Assembly: GCA_003155655.1 (NCBI GenBank)
Contig: PMDS01000013.1
Coordinates: forward strand, 1-43,898
Source: Melioribacter sp.
GTDB taxonomy: Bacteria; Bacteroidota; Ignavibacteria; Ignavibacteriales; Melioribacteraceae
DNA: 43,898 bases
Direction: 5' to 3'
The notes under the pieces were generated by a model. It was not told the origin of the DNA. It saw nothing but the letters and a program-made list of their open reading frames with translations, and made no database searches. Made by a program: the position numbers and the translations under genes. This document shows, in pieces, positions 26,241 to 34,029 of this stretch (the stretch's first letter is position 1; each line of letters starts with the position of its first letter).

Positions 26241-26320
26241 TAAATTTCTATTGCAAATTTATGTGACCGTTCCCAAACAATTAATTTTTTATAATCCCTC
26301 ATATACCCTCCATTAATGAG

Positions 26321-27220
26321 CTAACTGCTAATAGCTTTTGTTATCTTTTCCGCAATTTGTTTTGAAGTAAATCCTTCATATTCTAACACGTCATTTAGAA
26401 GTCCCGGTTTGAACCACTTATTCATCAATGCAAATGGAAGGACTTTTGCAGTTTTGTTATTTCTTAGCAATACTTCTGCAAGTATGGTATATAATCCTCC
26501 GGTAATAAAATGATCTTCTATGGTAACAATTAATTTGCATTCATCTACTGTTTTCAGAATTGCATTTTCATCAATTGGTTTTGGTGTTCTTATGTTTATT
26601 AATCTTACAGAAAATCCTTGAGATTCTAAAATTTCCTTTGCCCGGAAAGCCTGTGTAAATAAAAATCCATGAACAAGAATTGCCACATCGGTTCCTGAAC
26701 CAAAAGTTTCAGCTTTGCCGATTTCAAAATCAGAATGTTCAACAACAGCTTTAACGGTGTTATAACGCATATAAAATGGAGAAGGACTTTCAAAAACTTT
26801 TCTTAAGCCTTTTAACATGTCTTCTTCATCGGCAGGTGAAAAAACATTTACGTTTGGTATTCCGCGCATTATAGAAATATCTTCCAGGGCTTGATGTGTT
26901 GGACCATTGCCGTCGGAAAGGAAGCCGGGTACTGCCCCAACAATCTTTACAGGAAGATTACCAATGCCAACATCTGTACGAATAAATTCAAATGCGCGCA
27001 TTGTTAAAAAGGTTGTTAATGCATGTACAATTGGAGTACGTCCACGGAGTGCCAACCCTGCCGCCATCCCAATCAAAGTCTGTTCAGCTATTCCAACATC
27101 AATAAAATTATTCGGGATAAGAGGGGGTAAATCTCTAAACGCCGCACGGTTTTCAGATGTCATGATAAGGAAGCGATCATCTTTATTAATAAGGTCTATT
27201 ACAATATCTGAGTATGTCAT
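26321..27220 (-). CDS. transketolase, C-terminal subunit
   Basis: This is the pyrimidine-binding/C-terminal half of a two-gene transketolase, 299 aa. It has the catalytic glutamate E46 (VGIAEQTLIGMA), PGFLSDGNGPTHQALEDISI, SPADEEDM and a C-terminal transketolase domain (GTDVAILVHGFL, TIEDHFITGGL). It needs the N-terminal subunit encoded 1 nt upstream. Split transketolases of this size are common in surface-polysaccharide clusters and archaea. Here it could move a C2 unit to or from a sugar in the operon's pathway rather than act in the pentose phosphate cycle. GAGAT precedes the ATG. Confidence 0.9.
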   Translation of the reverse strand: MTYSDIVIDLINKDDRFLIMTSENRAAFRDLPPLIPNNFIDVGIAEQTLIGMAAGLALRGRTPIVHALTTFLTMRAFEFIRTDVGIGNLPVKIVGAVPGFLSDGNGPTHQALEDISIMRGIPNVNVFSPADEEDMLKGLRKVFESPSPFYMRYNTVKAVVEHSDFEIGKAETFGSGTDVAILVHGFLFTQAFRAKEILESQGFSVRLINIRTPKPIDENAILKTVDECKLIVTIEDHFITGGLYTILAEVLLRNNKTAKVLPFALMNKWFKPGLLNDVLEYEGFTSKQIAEKITKAISS

Positions 27221-27221
27221 T

Positions 27222-28127
27222 TTATCTCGCTACAATAGTTTCAGAAGTTAATTTTGCTTTTTTGTTGCCATGCAATTCATTTAGAAGCTGTTCAATCTCT
27301 TCTTCTTTAAAGTTTACAAACCACCGGTCTGCCCTTTTTTCGATACTTGGCAGTCCTTTACCACGAACTGTCTCTGCAATAACTACAGAAACCTTTCTTT
27401 TTTCAAACGGGAATTTTTTGAAAGTATTATTCATCTGGCTGAATTTATGACCGTTGATAGTTTTGACTTTGCAGCCAAAAGCTTCAAATTTTTTATCAAG
27501 CGGTTCAAGCGGAATTAAATCTTCAGTTGGCAAATTTGCCTGGAACTGATTACGGTCAACTACAATTAATAGATTATCTAATTTTTTTGCTGAGGCAACC
27601 AAAAGTGCCTCCCACATGGAACCTTCATTTAATTCGCCGTCACCAACAACTACAACAATTTTATTCTTTTGTTTACGGAATTTACAGTCTAAAGCTACAC
27701 CCATAGCTACGGATAGATTATGACCGAGAGAACCGGAATGGAATTCAATTCCCGGAATATTCCTGTTTGGATGCCAGTAAATAAAATCATTTGTCTTAAG
27801 GTGATTTTTTAAGCGTGCTTCATCCAGCCAGCCAAGTTCTACATAAGTACTATACAAAGCTGGAACGTCGTGCCCCTTTGAAAGGAAAAAATAATCACGG
27901 GCGGGGTCTTTAAAATTATCAGGTGAAACGTTTAAAAATTCTTTGTACAGGTAGACAATCAAATCTGCGCATGAAAGCGATGCCCCAATAAAACAGCCGC
28001 CATTGCCGCTCATTCGTATAATATGTTCGCGGACACGCAGAGCCATTTTTTTCAATTCATTGTTCTGCCGAAAAGTATCTTTTCCTTTTTTAGATTTTGG
28101 TTTTTTAACAGGTTTTAGTTTTTTCAT
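27222..28127 (-). CDS. transketolase, N-terminal subunit
   Basis: This is the thiamine-diphosphate-binding half of the split transketolase, 301 aa. It has FLSKGHDVPALY, SGSLGHNLSVAMG, the ThDP/Mg motif GDGELNEGSMWEA (162-174) and VVDRNQFQ. The N-terminus is unusually basic (about 20 residues rich in Lys/Pro) compared with typical subunits. Its start overlaps the stop of the cytidylyltransferase gene (ATGA, 4 nt) and it is followed after 1 nt by the C-terminal subunit, so all three are tightly coupled. Confidence 0.9.
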   Translation of the reverse strand: MKKLKPVKKPKSKKGKDTFRQNNELKKMALRVREHIIRMSGNGGCFIGASLSCADLIVYLYKEFLNVSPDNFKDPARDYFFLSKGHDVPALYSTYVELGWLDEARLKNHLKTNDFIYWHPNRNIPGIEFHSGSLGHNLSVAMGVALDCKFRKQKNKIVVVVGDGELNEGSMWEALLVASAKKLDNLLIVVDRNQFQANLPTEDLIPLEPLDKKFEAFGCKVKTINGHKFSQMNNTFKKFPFEKRKVSVVIAETVRGKGLPSIEKRADRWFVNFKEEEIEQLLNELHGNKKAKLTSETIVAR

Positions 28128-28924
28128 TTTTTTGAGAGTTTGTTTTTGTATTCGTCAATGTTTTTTAATTCGTTAAGATGTTCTTCATACCAATATTTAC
28201 CAAGGTACTTTTTGTTAATTGCTGCAATTTCCGGCTTTTCGTTAAGTAAATTTAAAATATCATTCATTGTAAAAATAGGATTGCTAGGATAAAGTTCCGC
28301 GTAGACTTTTCTTACAAATTCATAGTCTTCAGGGAAATCAATTGTCCAGCGCTGGGTTGTCGAATAATCAAGACCTGTTTCCCAGGTAACATTGCCGATA
28401 GAAAAGTGGTCTTTATTTTCCCAGATGAATGGCGTTGTATGCTCGCGTTCAAAATCTTTTGTTGCATCTTTCCAGGCGCATTCAATTGCCTCAAAAGAAA
28501 ATATTTCAACATCATTTCCATCGGGATAAGTTGCCGGGTGAAGATTACTGACGTAATCAAATTCATTTGAGTTGATATATTGCTGTAACACTTTATCTAT
28601 AATCACCGGGTCTATAAGAGGGCAGTCCGATGGTATTTTTACTACGGCATCGGCGCCATATTTTTTCCCAACCTGGTAATGGCGGTCAAGAAGATCGGTT
28701 AAATGCCCGCGGAAACAATCATAATTATTTTCAAGACAAACTTTTTCAATTTCATCATCATCAGGGTTGGTTGATGTTGCAACAACAATATTCCCTGCCA
28801 ATTTTGCCGCATGAACTCTTTCAAGCATTTGTACCAGCATTGGTTTACCAAGAATCGGCAGAATTACTTTCCCAGGCAGCCGGGTTGAGGACATTCTTGC
28901 TTGTATTACAGTTACAATTTTCAT
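28124..28924 (-). CDS. SpsF-type cytidylyltransferase
   Basis: This 266-aa nucleotidyltransferase is of the SpsF/NeuA-like group. It has VTVIQARMSSTRLPGKVI (nucleotide-binding loop with the R-x-x-S-x-R-LPGK pattern), NIVVATSTNPDDD, VVKIPSDCPLIDPVII and the metal aspartates in this segment. Family members make CMP-activated ulosonic sugars or other NDP-sugars. With a NeuB-type synthase and a KdsC-type phosphatase in the same operon, the likely reaction is CTP plus ulosonate to CMP-ulosonate. There is no separate NeuA/KdsB in the window. Confidence 0.87.
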   Translation of the reverse strand: MKIVTVIQARMSSTRLPGKVILPILGKPMLVQMLERVHAAKLAGNIVVATSTNPDDDEIEKVCLENNYDCFRGHLTDLLDRHYQVGKKYGADAVVKIPSDCPLIDPVIIDKVLQQYINSNEFDYVSNLHPATYPDGNDVEIFSFEAIECAWKDATKDFEREHTTPFIWENKDHFSIGNVTWETGLDYSTTQRWTIDFPEDYEFVRKVYAELYPSNPIFTMNDILNLLNEKPEIAAINKKYLGKYWYEEHLNELKNIDEYKNKLSKK

Positions 28925-28942
28925 TATACAAAAAACTATCTT

Positions 28943-29155
28943 TTATTTTGGCTTATCAGTTTCTTCTTCTTCCATCTTTTTAACTTTTTGTTCAACAACC
29001 TGTTCAATTGCAGAACGTTGTTCCTTATCATAGAATTCATAAGTTGCAGCATATAAATTAAGGCTGCCGCTATTTCTCATCCTCTTTGCAATCCAGACTA
29101 CTCCGCAAAAAAACGCGGCAAAAATAAAAAGGGCGAGTATTAAATCAGTATCCAT
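28943..29155 (-). CDS. small single-pass membrane protein
   Basis: I do not recognise this 70-aa protein. One hydrophobic helix (LILALFIFAAFFCGVVWIA, residues 5-23) is followed by a basic turn (KRMRNSG) and a charged helical tail (EQVVEQKVKKMEEEE). It sits 14 nt after the transferase gene and 18 nt before the cytidylyltransferase gene on the same strand, with GGTAAGG upstream of the ATG, so it is probably real. It might tether an enzyme of the operon to the membrane; this is inference. Confidence 0.55.
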   Translation of the reverse strand: MDTDLILALFIFAAFFCGVVWIAKRMRNSGSLNLYAATYEFYDKEQRSAIEQVVEQKVKKMEEEETDKPK

Positions 29156-29169
29156 GCCTTACCAAAAGA

Positions 29170-30180
29170 TTAAGCAGTTTTCAAATCGAATGCTTCGCGA
29201 ATCTTATCATACTCAATGCTTGGTCCCTTTAGCAGGTGCATGCCAATTCTTGCAATTCTTTCTGCAGAAGTACCGTTGTTTTGAAGAGGAAGCAGTTGTT
29301 TCAATTCATCTATATCAAATTTAGAGTATACAATTTTTCCAAGTGCTAAGCCTACGTAAACCACGGATGAATATTTTGTAATAAGTACATCGCAGTTTGC
29401 AATCATGTGGTCTGTAATGCCATTTGTATATACAAGGGCTCCCGGTGCATATTTGTTAATTTCGTGTTCAGCACGATTAAAATTTTCATGTGGATGCAGC
29501 TTAAAAATCAGGGGCTTCCCATCTGCTATGCCGACACATTGCTCAATAAATTTTTTCCTGTTCTCGTATCTGTAAGTTTCACGCATGTCCGAAGTACAGA
29601 CAAGTACAAAATTTTTATAAGGGAAATCGTTATTCTTTACAAGATGTATATTGTCAAAATTTGGAATACCGGTCACAATTATTTTTTCTTCATTTGCTCC
29701 CTTACGTATAAATAAATTTTTATATCCGTAAGAAGCCACACAAAATAAAGTGTACATGTTCGAAATACCCATTGTAGATGTGCTTGCTATCCAACGGGGC
29801 AGCTTTAAATATTTTACGAGGTAGAATATCAAATTTTCAGGATCGGTCATCCCTTCCTGAACAAGAATTACCTTTTTATTCCTGATATTTTGCTGAAAGA
29901 TCAGATCAGCACATGTATAAACTAAATCATAATTATGCTTAATTCCCCTGTAATCAACCTGCAAATTATTATTATGCAGATATTCCTCTGTTTTTTGCCG
30001 AAAATGTCCGTTAAGTATTGAAAAACCAAGAAAGCCTTTACCAACTAGATAATTTATTAATCCATCACCATAGTAAGGAGTAAAGTAGCAATCATATTCT
30101 TCAAAATGCTTGGAAATTTGGTGCATCATTGAAGTTTGGTTGAGTGAACCGCAAATGAAAAGAATTTTTTTTCTACCCAT
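29170..30180 (-). CDS. GT-B-like glycosyl/glycerophosphotransferase
   Basis: This 336-aa protein resembles the CDP-glycerol glycerophosphotransferase/capsule-synthesis group. Features are an N-terminal Rossmann start (KKILFICGSLNQTSMM), VTGIPNFDNI, LIFKLHPHENFNRAE (the HPHE block seen in these transferases) and a C-terminal donor-binding-like DVLITKYSSVVYVGLALGK. The acceptor and donor are unknown; it is a good candidate to transfer the operon's activated sugar. ATG at 30207 would add nine residues. The candidate promoter at 30219-30226 fits the 30180 start better. It is the first gene of the operon. Confidence 0.68.
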   Translation of the reverse strand: MGRKKILFICGSLNQTSMMHQISKHFEEYDCYFTPYYGDGLINYLVGKGFLGFSILNGHFRQKTEEYLHNNNLQVDYRGIKHNYDLVYTCADLIFQQNIRNKKVILVQEGMTDPENLIFYLVKYLKLPRWIASTSTMGISNMYTLFCVASYGYKNLFIRKGANEEKIIVTGIPNFDNIHLVKNNDFPYKNFVLVCTSDMRETYRYENRKKFIEQCVGIADGKPLIFKLHPHENFNRAEHEINKYAPGALVYTNGITDHMIANCDVLITKYSSVVYVGLALGKIVYSKFDIDELKQLLPLQNNGTSAERIARIGMHLLKGPSIEYDKIREAFDLKTA

Positions 30181-30218
30181 AGTTTTTAAGAAAATAGAAT
30201 TTACCATTTAGTGAACAA

Positions 30219-30226
30219 CAAAGTTA
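30219..30226 (-). promoter_or_regulatory. candidate -7 promoter element of the sugar operon
   Basis: On the minus strand TAACTTTG matches the Bacteroidota -7 consensus TAnnTTTG. It lies 38 nt before the ATG at 30180. No clear -33 TTTG is seen at the expected distance, so this is tentative. Confidence 0.3.
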
Positions 30227-30406
30227 CTAACTATAAATATTTAATTCTTTGGTCTTTTATTAAGAAATTGTTAAAATAAATAAAATCTAACTAGTCTTTT
30301 TATTTTGATTTTAAATTTAATTATTTCTTTATTGAAAAGGGCGATAAGACTATGCTTTTGTTCAAATGTTATAATATATTTTTTTTTATTGCACATGAAT
30401 TATTAA

Positions 30407-30760
30407 CTCATGTTACGCAAAAACGGTATTTACGCCAATTGATTTTAAAACTTCATAACTCCACCGTTCAGAGGCTGTGTGATAATTAAGATTTTTTGAA
30501 AAAATGTTTCGATTTCTTTTTAAAAACAAAACTAAAATTCTCTTAACCCCCTATTTTCACACAGGCTCTTCACCGTGGAGACAAAAGACAACAAAAAAAG
30601 AAAAGGGCTTTAGCCCAACTCTTTGTTTAATAGAAACATAATTTCGTTATTAGCTTAAATCTTCATCTATTTTATTTGGGCTAAAGCCCAGATTTTTTTA
30701 CTTGGTTACACTCCACGTCCTAAAGGACATGGTTATGAATTAAATTATGCGTAACATGAA
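30407..30760 (+). mobile_element. non-coding insertion element, copy B, with nested insertion
   Basis: This is a second copy of element A in the opposite orientation. The terminal inverted repeats are near perfect: CTCATGTTACGCA (30407-30419) and TGCGTAACATGAA (30748-30760). A direct repeat AATTATTAA flanks both ends (left copy 2 nt away), probably the target duplication. The central 140 nt or so, from ACAAAAGACAAC to GGGCTAAAGCCC, is identical to copy A except for one A in a homopolymer. The CCACCG...CGTGG hairpin is split by a 98-bp insertion. It lies in a non-coding gap between the transferase and YwqK-repeat genes. Confidence 0.85.
30471..30568. mobile_element. 98-bp nested MITE-like insertion
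   Basis: Terminal inverted repeats GAGGCTGTGTGA (30471-30482) and TCACACAGGCTC (30557-30568) match at 11 of 12 positions. They are flanked by a 4-bp direct repeat TTCA (30467-30470 and 30569-30572). Deleting insertion plus one TTCA restores a 16-nt hairpin of the same length as in copy A (CCACCGTTCACCGTGG versus CCACCGTTTACGGTGG). It has no coding capacity. The parental transposon family is not assigned. Confidence 0.85.
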
Positions 30761-30789
30761 TTATTAAAGTATTTCTGAATAAAGAAAGT

Positions 30790-32076
30790 TCAATTTTGTT
30801 TTTGTAATTCACCATTAATATATTCAGCCTCGTGAACAATTTTGCCGGCAGGGTCATAAGAGAGGCATTTCCCGTCCAGCAAATTATTTTTATAAACAAA
30901 AAGATCTGAAATGTTCCCGTTAGTGTAGTAATATTTTGCTATTCCGTTTTTAAGCCCATTTGAATAATCAACTTCGGCTGTAAGCCTTCCATTTTTCAAA
31001 TAAATTTTTGCCGTCCCATTCAACTTATCGTTTCTGAAATGTTGTTCTGACTCCACTTCTCCATCCGGATAAAAAGTCTTTGCAAAACCTTCGCGCAGGC
31101 CGCCGGAATAATTTTCCTCCGCTGTTTTGATTCCTTCGCGGTTGTATTTTATTGATAATCCTTCTTTCAATCCTTTAATGAATGAAACAATTTCTGAAAG
31201 AGTGCCGCCATCATTATAGAATTTACATTCACCTGCAATAATTCCACTTTTGTAATTAGTTTCTGATTTCAGGAATCCGCTTACATAAAATTCTCTTATC
31301 AATCCTTCAAGCTTACCATCTTTGAATTGTACCTGTCTTTTTAAAGTCCCTTCATCATAATGTTCTTCAAAATTCTCCTCAATTTTGCTTGTCTTAGCTC
31401 CATAATCGAATCTTTCTCTTTTTATAATTTGTCCTTTTTCATAAGTATCAATAACACTTATCTTTCCATCCGGATAATAAAAGTATGAAGTGCCGTCAAG
31501 CAGGTCGTTTTTGTATTTTGCTTCAAGAGCAAGCGTGCCGTACTCGGTGTAAACTTTACTCACACCGTCAAGTTTATCATTAACGTAATTACGCTCAACT
31601 TCAACTTTGCCATTTTCAAAATATATAGTAGATATTCCGTTTAGCCTGCCATGATAATAATTCCAAATTGCTTCAAGTGCGCCTTTCTTATAATAGGTTT
31701 TGCTTGCACCCTCCTGTATGTCGTCCATGTAATTAGGTTCAGCCCAAAGTTCACCGGTTTCATAATACCATTTTGATATTCCTTCCAATTTACCTTTGCT
31801 GTAATTCCACTCCATACTTTTTTTACCGTTTTCAAAAGACCATGTGGATAACCCTTCCTCTTTTCCATTTTCAAAATTCCATTCCTTCCAAATTTTTCCG
31901 CTTTCATAATATTCTTTATAAATTCCGTTACGCAAGCCGTTTGTGTAGAAACCTTCCGACTTCAATTTACCATTGCTGTAATATTCTTTTTTTTTCTCCG
32001 TTTGCTGCGCATATAATCCCCCTGAGGCGATAACAAATAGGAGAATATATAAAATATGGCGGTTTATTTTTATCAA
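30790..32076 (-). CDS. exported YwqK/MORN-like repeat protein
   Basis: This 428-aa protein has a signal peptide (MIKINRHILYILLFVIASG, cut near LYAQ). About 16 tandem repeats of roughly 23 residues follow, with a pattern like G.W..Y(Y/F).NGK....E..Y..GKL(D/E/N)G; examples are STIYFENGKVEVERNYVN and AKIYLKNGRLTAEVDYSN. Databases often call this repeat the 'YwqK family antitoxin', but no toxin gene is adjacent and the exported, repeat-only form argues against that role here. It is likely an envelope beta-solenoid. The start is TTG; an in-frame stop upstream rules out longer forms. Confidence 0.82.
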   Translation of the reverse strand: MIKINRHILYILLFVIASGGLYAQQTEKKKEYYSNGKLKSEGFYTNGLRNGIYKEYYESGKIWKEWNFENGKEEGLSTWSFENGKKSMEWNYSKGKLEGISKWYYETGELWAEPNYMDDIQEGASKTYYKKGALEAIWNYYHGRLNGISTIYFENGKVEVERNYVNDKLDGVSKVYTEYGTLALEAKYKNDLLDGTSYFYYPDGKISVIDTYEKGQIIKRERFDYGAKTSKIEENFEEHYDEGTLKRQVQFKDGKLEGLIREFYVSGFLKSETNYKSGIIAGECKFYNDGGTLSEIVSFIKGLKEGLSIKYNREGIKTAEENYSGGLREGFAKTFYPDGEVESEQHFRNDKLNGTAKIYLKNGRLTAEVDYSNGLKNGIAKYYYTNGNISDLFVYKNNLLDGKCLSYDPAGKIVHEAEYINGELQKQN

Positions 32077-32174
32077 TTGAGCGTCATTTTTTCCATAACT
32101 AAATTAAACACAAAAAAAGTTAATGTGAAATGGCTATTAGTTGATTAAATTATGCCCAACAAAATGGGACGTTC

Positions 32175-32576
32175 ATGTTTACAACCAAGATTAAGATTTA
32201 TTTTTATGATGCAGACCCGGCAGGTATTATTTTTTATGCCAGTTTATTCAAATACTGTCACGCGGCGTATGAGGATTTTATGAGAAGTCTGCACACTGAA
32301 CGTGATTTCTTTTTTGATAAAGAGTATGTTTTGCCAATAATGCATGCAGAGGCGGATTATGTTAGACCTATCAAAGTTGGCGATGAACTGCGTGTTGATG
32401 TTGTTGTTAGTTCTCTAAGAGAATCTTCTTTTGAATTGAGCTATAAGTTTTATAAATCAGATAACCAGTTTACTGCTATTGCCAAGACAGTTCATGTTTG
32501 TGTGTTAAAGAATGAATTTAAAAAGATTGCTTTACCGCAGGATTTTTCTGATAAATTGAAGGCTAATCAGGGCTAA
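32175..32576 (+). CDS. hotdog-fold acyl-CoA thioesterase, probable DHNA-CoA hydrolase
   Basis: This is a 133-aa 4HBT-family thioesterase. The catalytic block is YFYDADPAGIIFYASLFKY with a downstream HAAYEDFM helix. YVRPIKVGDELRVDV is the typical second strand pair. Its 3' end overlaps menE by 14 nt in convergent orientation. The menaquinone pathway needs a 1,4-dihydroxy-2-naphthoyl-CoA hydrolase between MenB and MenA, and no other candidate is in the cluster. I infer that role from position; the fold alone would also fit other aromatic acyl-CoA thioesterases. Confidence 0.75.
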   Translation: MFTTKIKIYFYDADPAGIIFYASLFKYCHAAYEDFMRSLHTERDFFFDKEYVLPIMHAEADYVRPIKVGDELRVDVVVSSLRESSFELSYKFYKSDNQFTAIAKTVHVCVLKNEFKKIALPQDFSDKLKANQG

Positions 32577-34029
32577 TCTTTTTTAATAGAATTTCGCGAT
32601 TAACCTTTCCCATCTCATTTTTGGTAATATTATTCAAAAAGAATATTTTTTTTGGAATTTTATAGCCTGATATTTTACCCTTCAAATAACTTTTAATTTC
32701 TTTTTCAGAAATACCTTTTCCAACAATTGCAGCGCAAACAATTTGTCCCCACTTTTTATCTTCTACCGGGAATACATATACATCTTTGACCTTTGGAATA
32801 GATTTAAGAGCAGACTCAACTTCTTTTGCGCTTACATTTTCCCCTCCCGAAATAATTATCTCTTCTCTTCTTGTTTTCACAAAAAGATATCCATCGTTAT
32901 CAAGCCTTCCAAGATCACCGGTAGAAAACCATGTGTTTGTTTTATTGGTTTTAACAATATGTTTCTTATCATAATAATATTTGAACAACGAAGGGGTTTG
33001 AATAAAAATCTCTCCGGCTCCATCGTCTTCTCTTTTATATGCATATTTAATTTTGATTTTGTTTTTATATATGGGTTTCCCGGAAGACGCTGCCTTCAAC
33101 ATTAAATTGCGCGGATGCAGTATAGTAACCATTGAACATGTTTCGGAAGATCCGTACACTTTTACAACCGGCCAGCCTTTGGCAAATGAGTCAAGAGATA
33201 ATTGTGCTTCCGAGGGTCCGCCGCCAAGAAATGAATATTTAAGATTTTTATTGGGAGCTGTATTTTCATTAATCAGCTTAAAAAGTGTTGTGGGTACAAA
33301 AGAAATGTGAGAGGGATTAAAATGCTTTAATCCATTTACAAAATGCTTATGATTAAGCGATTCCGGGAATGCAACAGCACTGCCAGCTACTAAAGACCGG
33401 CATAGAATCATAAACCCACCGATGTGGTATAGAGGCAATCCGGCAAGCCACAAATCTTTTTGTGATAGATCAGCAAATGAGTCAATTGCTTTTACACTCT
33501 CAAATAATGAATTAAATGTATGAACGACAGCCTTTGGTCTTCCGCTGCTGCCGGATGTAAATAAAATTAATGCCGGATTATTAGCTTTATATGAAAAAGG
33601 GATGCGATTGGATTTTGAAATTTCAGTATCCGGAATTATCTCATTAGTGCAAAATATTTTTTGTTGAAACTGAATGGAAGAATATTTCTGTTTTAAGGTT
33701 TCATCAATAAGTAAATATTTAATATCAGCTTGTTTCAATTTTATTTTAATTTCAACATCTGTCTCGCGAAAACTTAACAAGATTGGCACAGCTCCAATAA
33801 ACCAGAGGGAATTAATCACTTTGAAAAAATTAACATCATGACCAAACAAGATTCCGACATGATCTTTGCTGCGAACTCCCAGGCTATATATAATGTTTGC
33901 GTATTGCAGGCATTCATTATAAAGCTGTCTGTAGGTTATTATTCTTTCGTAACTTACTAATGCAGTCCTTTTAGGGAAACGAAAGGCCTGCTGGATTAGC
34001 CAGTGTTCTTTATTGTTTATTGAAATCAT
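32563..34029 (-). CDS. menE: o-succinylbenzoate-CoA ligase
   Basis: This adenylate-forming enzyme activates o-succinylbenzoate with CoA and ATP. The 488-aa protein has the AMP-binding P-loop LILFTSGSSGRPKAV, the GLPLYHIGGF block, VYGSSETCSMV, WFSTGDLGRLD and a late GKVNRE with the catalytic lysine region. It is the last gene of the men operon. The start overlaps menC by 4 nt. The sequence is somewhat divergent and, on its own, would read as a generic acyl-CoA ligase; the gene order makes MenE the secure call. Confidence 0.92.
   Translation of the reverse strand: MISINNKEHWLIQQAFRFPKRTALVSYERIITYRQLYNECLQYANIIYSLGVRSKDHVGILFGHDVNFFKVINSLWFIGAVPILLSFRETDVEIKIKLKQADIKYLLIDETLKQKYSSIQFQQKIFCTNEIIPDTEISKSNRIPFSYKANNPALILFTSGSSGRPKAVVHTFNSLFESVKAIDSFADLSQKDLWLAGLPLYHIGGFMILCRSLVAGSAVAFPESLNHKHFVNGLKHFNPSHISFVPTTLFKLINENTAPNKNLKYSFLGGGPSEAQLSLDSFAKGWPVVKVYGSSETCSMVTILHPRNLMLKAASSGKPIYKNKIKIKYAYKREDDGAGEIFIQTPSLFKYYYDKKHIVKTNKTNTWFSTGDLGRLDNDGYLFVKTRREEIIISGGENVSAKEVESALKSIPKVKDVYVFPVEDKKWGQIVCAAIVGKGISEKEIKSYLKGKISGYKIPKKIFFLNNITKNEMGKVNREILLKKISPD

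Larger units (their letters stand above)
25682..26302 (-). pseudogene. four-helix-bundle (S23-like) protein gene, interrupted by an insertion
   Basis: The 5' part (26302-26231) encodes MRDYKKLIVWERSHKF and on to IYKIT; the 3' part (25979-25682) resumes at KIT, then KSFPKKEL, LRRAVISVLTNIEEECG and YLSIAAGSASEVDYLLIL. These are the family blocks of the four-helix-bundle proteins often found in 23S rRNA intervening sequences and as solo genes. The KIT codons are present on both sides because the inserted element duplicated 10 bp. Removing 261 nt restores the frame exactly. Two in-frame stops in the 3' part (a TGA after KKEL and a TAA after GITS) show further decay. It lies between the aminotransferase and transketolase genes. 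Confidence 0.88.

Noticed and set aside
26099-26302. 67-aa ORF starting MRDYKK as a separate gene
   Set aside because: Its first 24 residues are the 5' end of the interrupted four-helix-bundle gene; the rest is translation into the inserted element.
30361-30770. CRISPR array or leader
   Set aside because: The repeats are inverted pairs within two element copies, not regularly spaced direct repeats, and no cas genes are near.
30790-32076. antitoxin of a toxin-antitoxin pair
   Set aside because: It has a signal peptide, is made only of repeats, and no toxin-like gene is adjacent.
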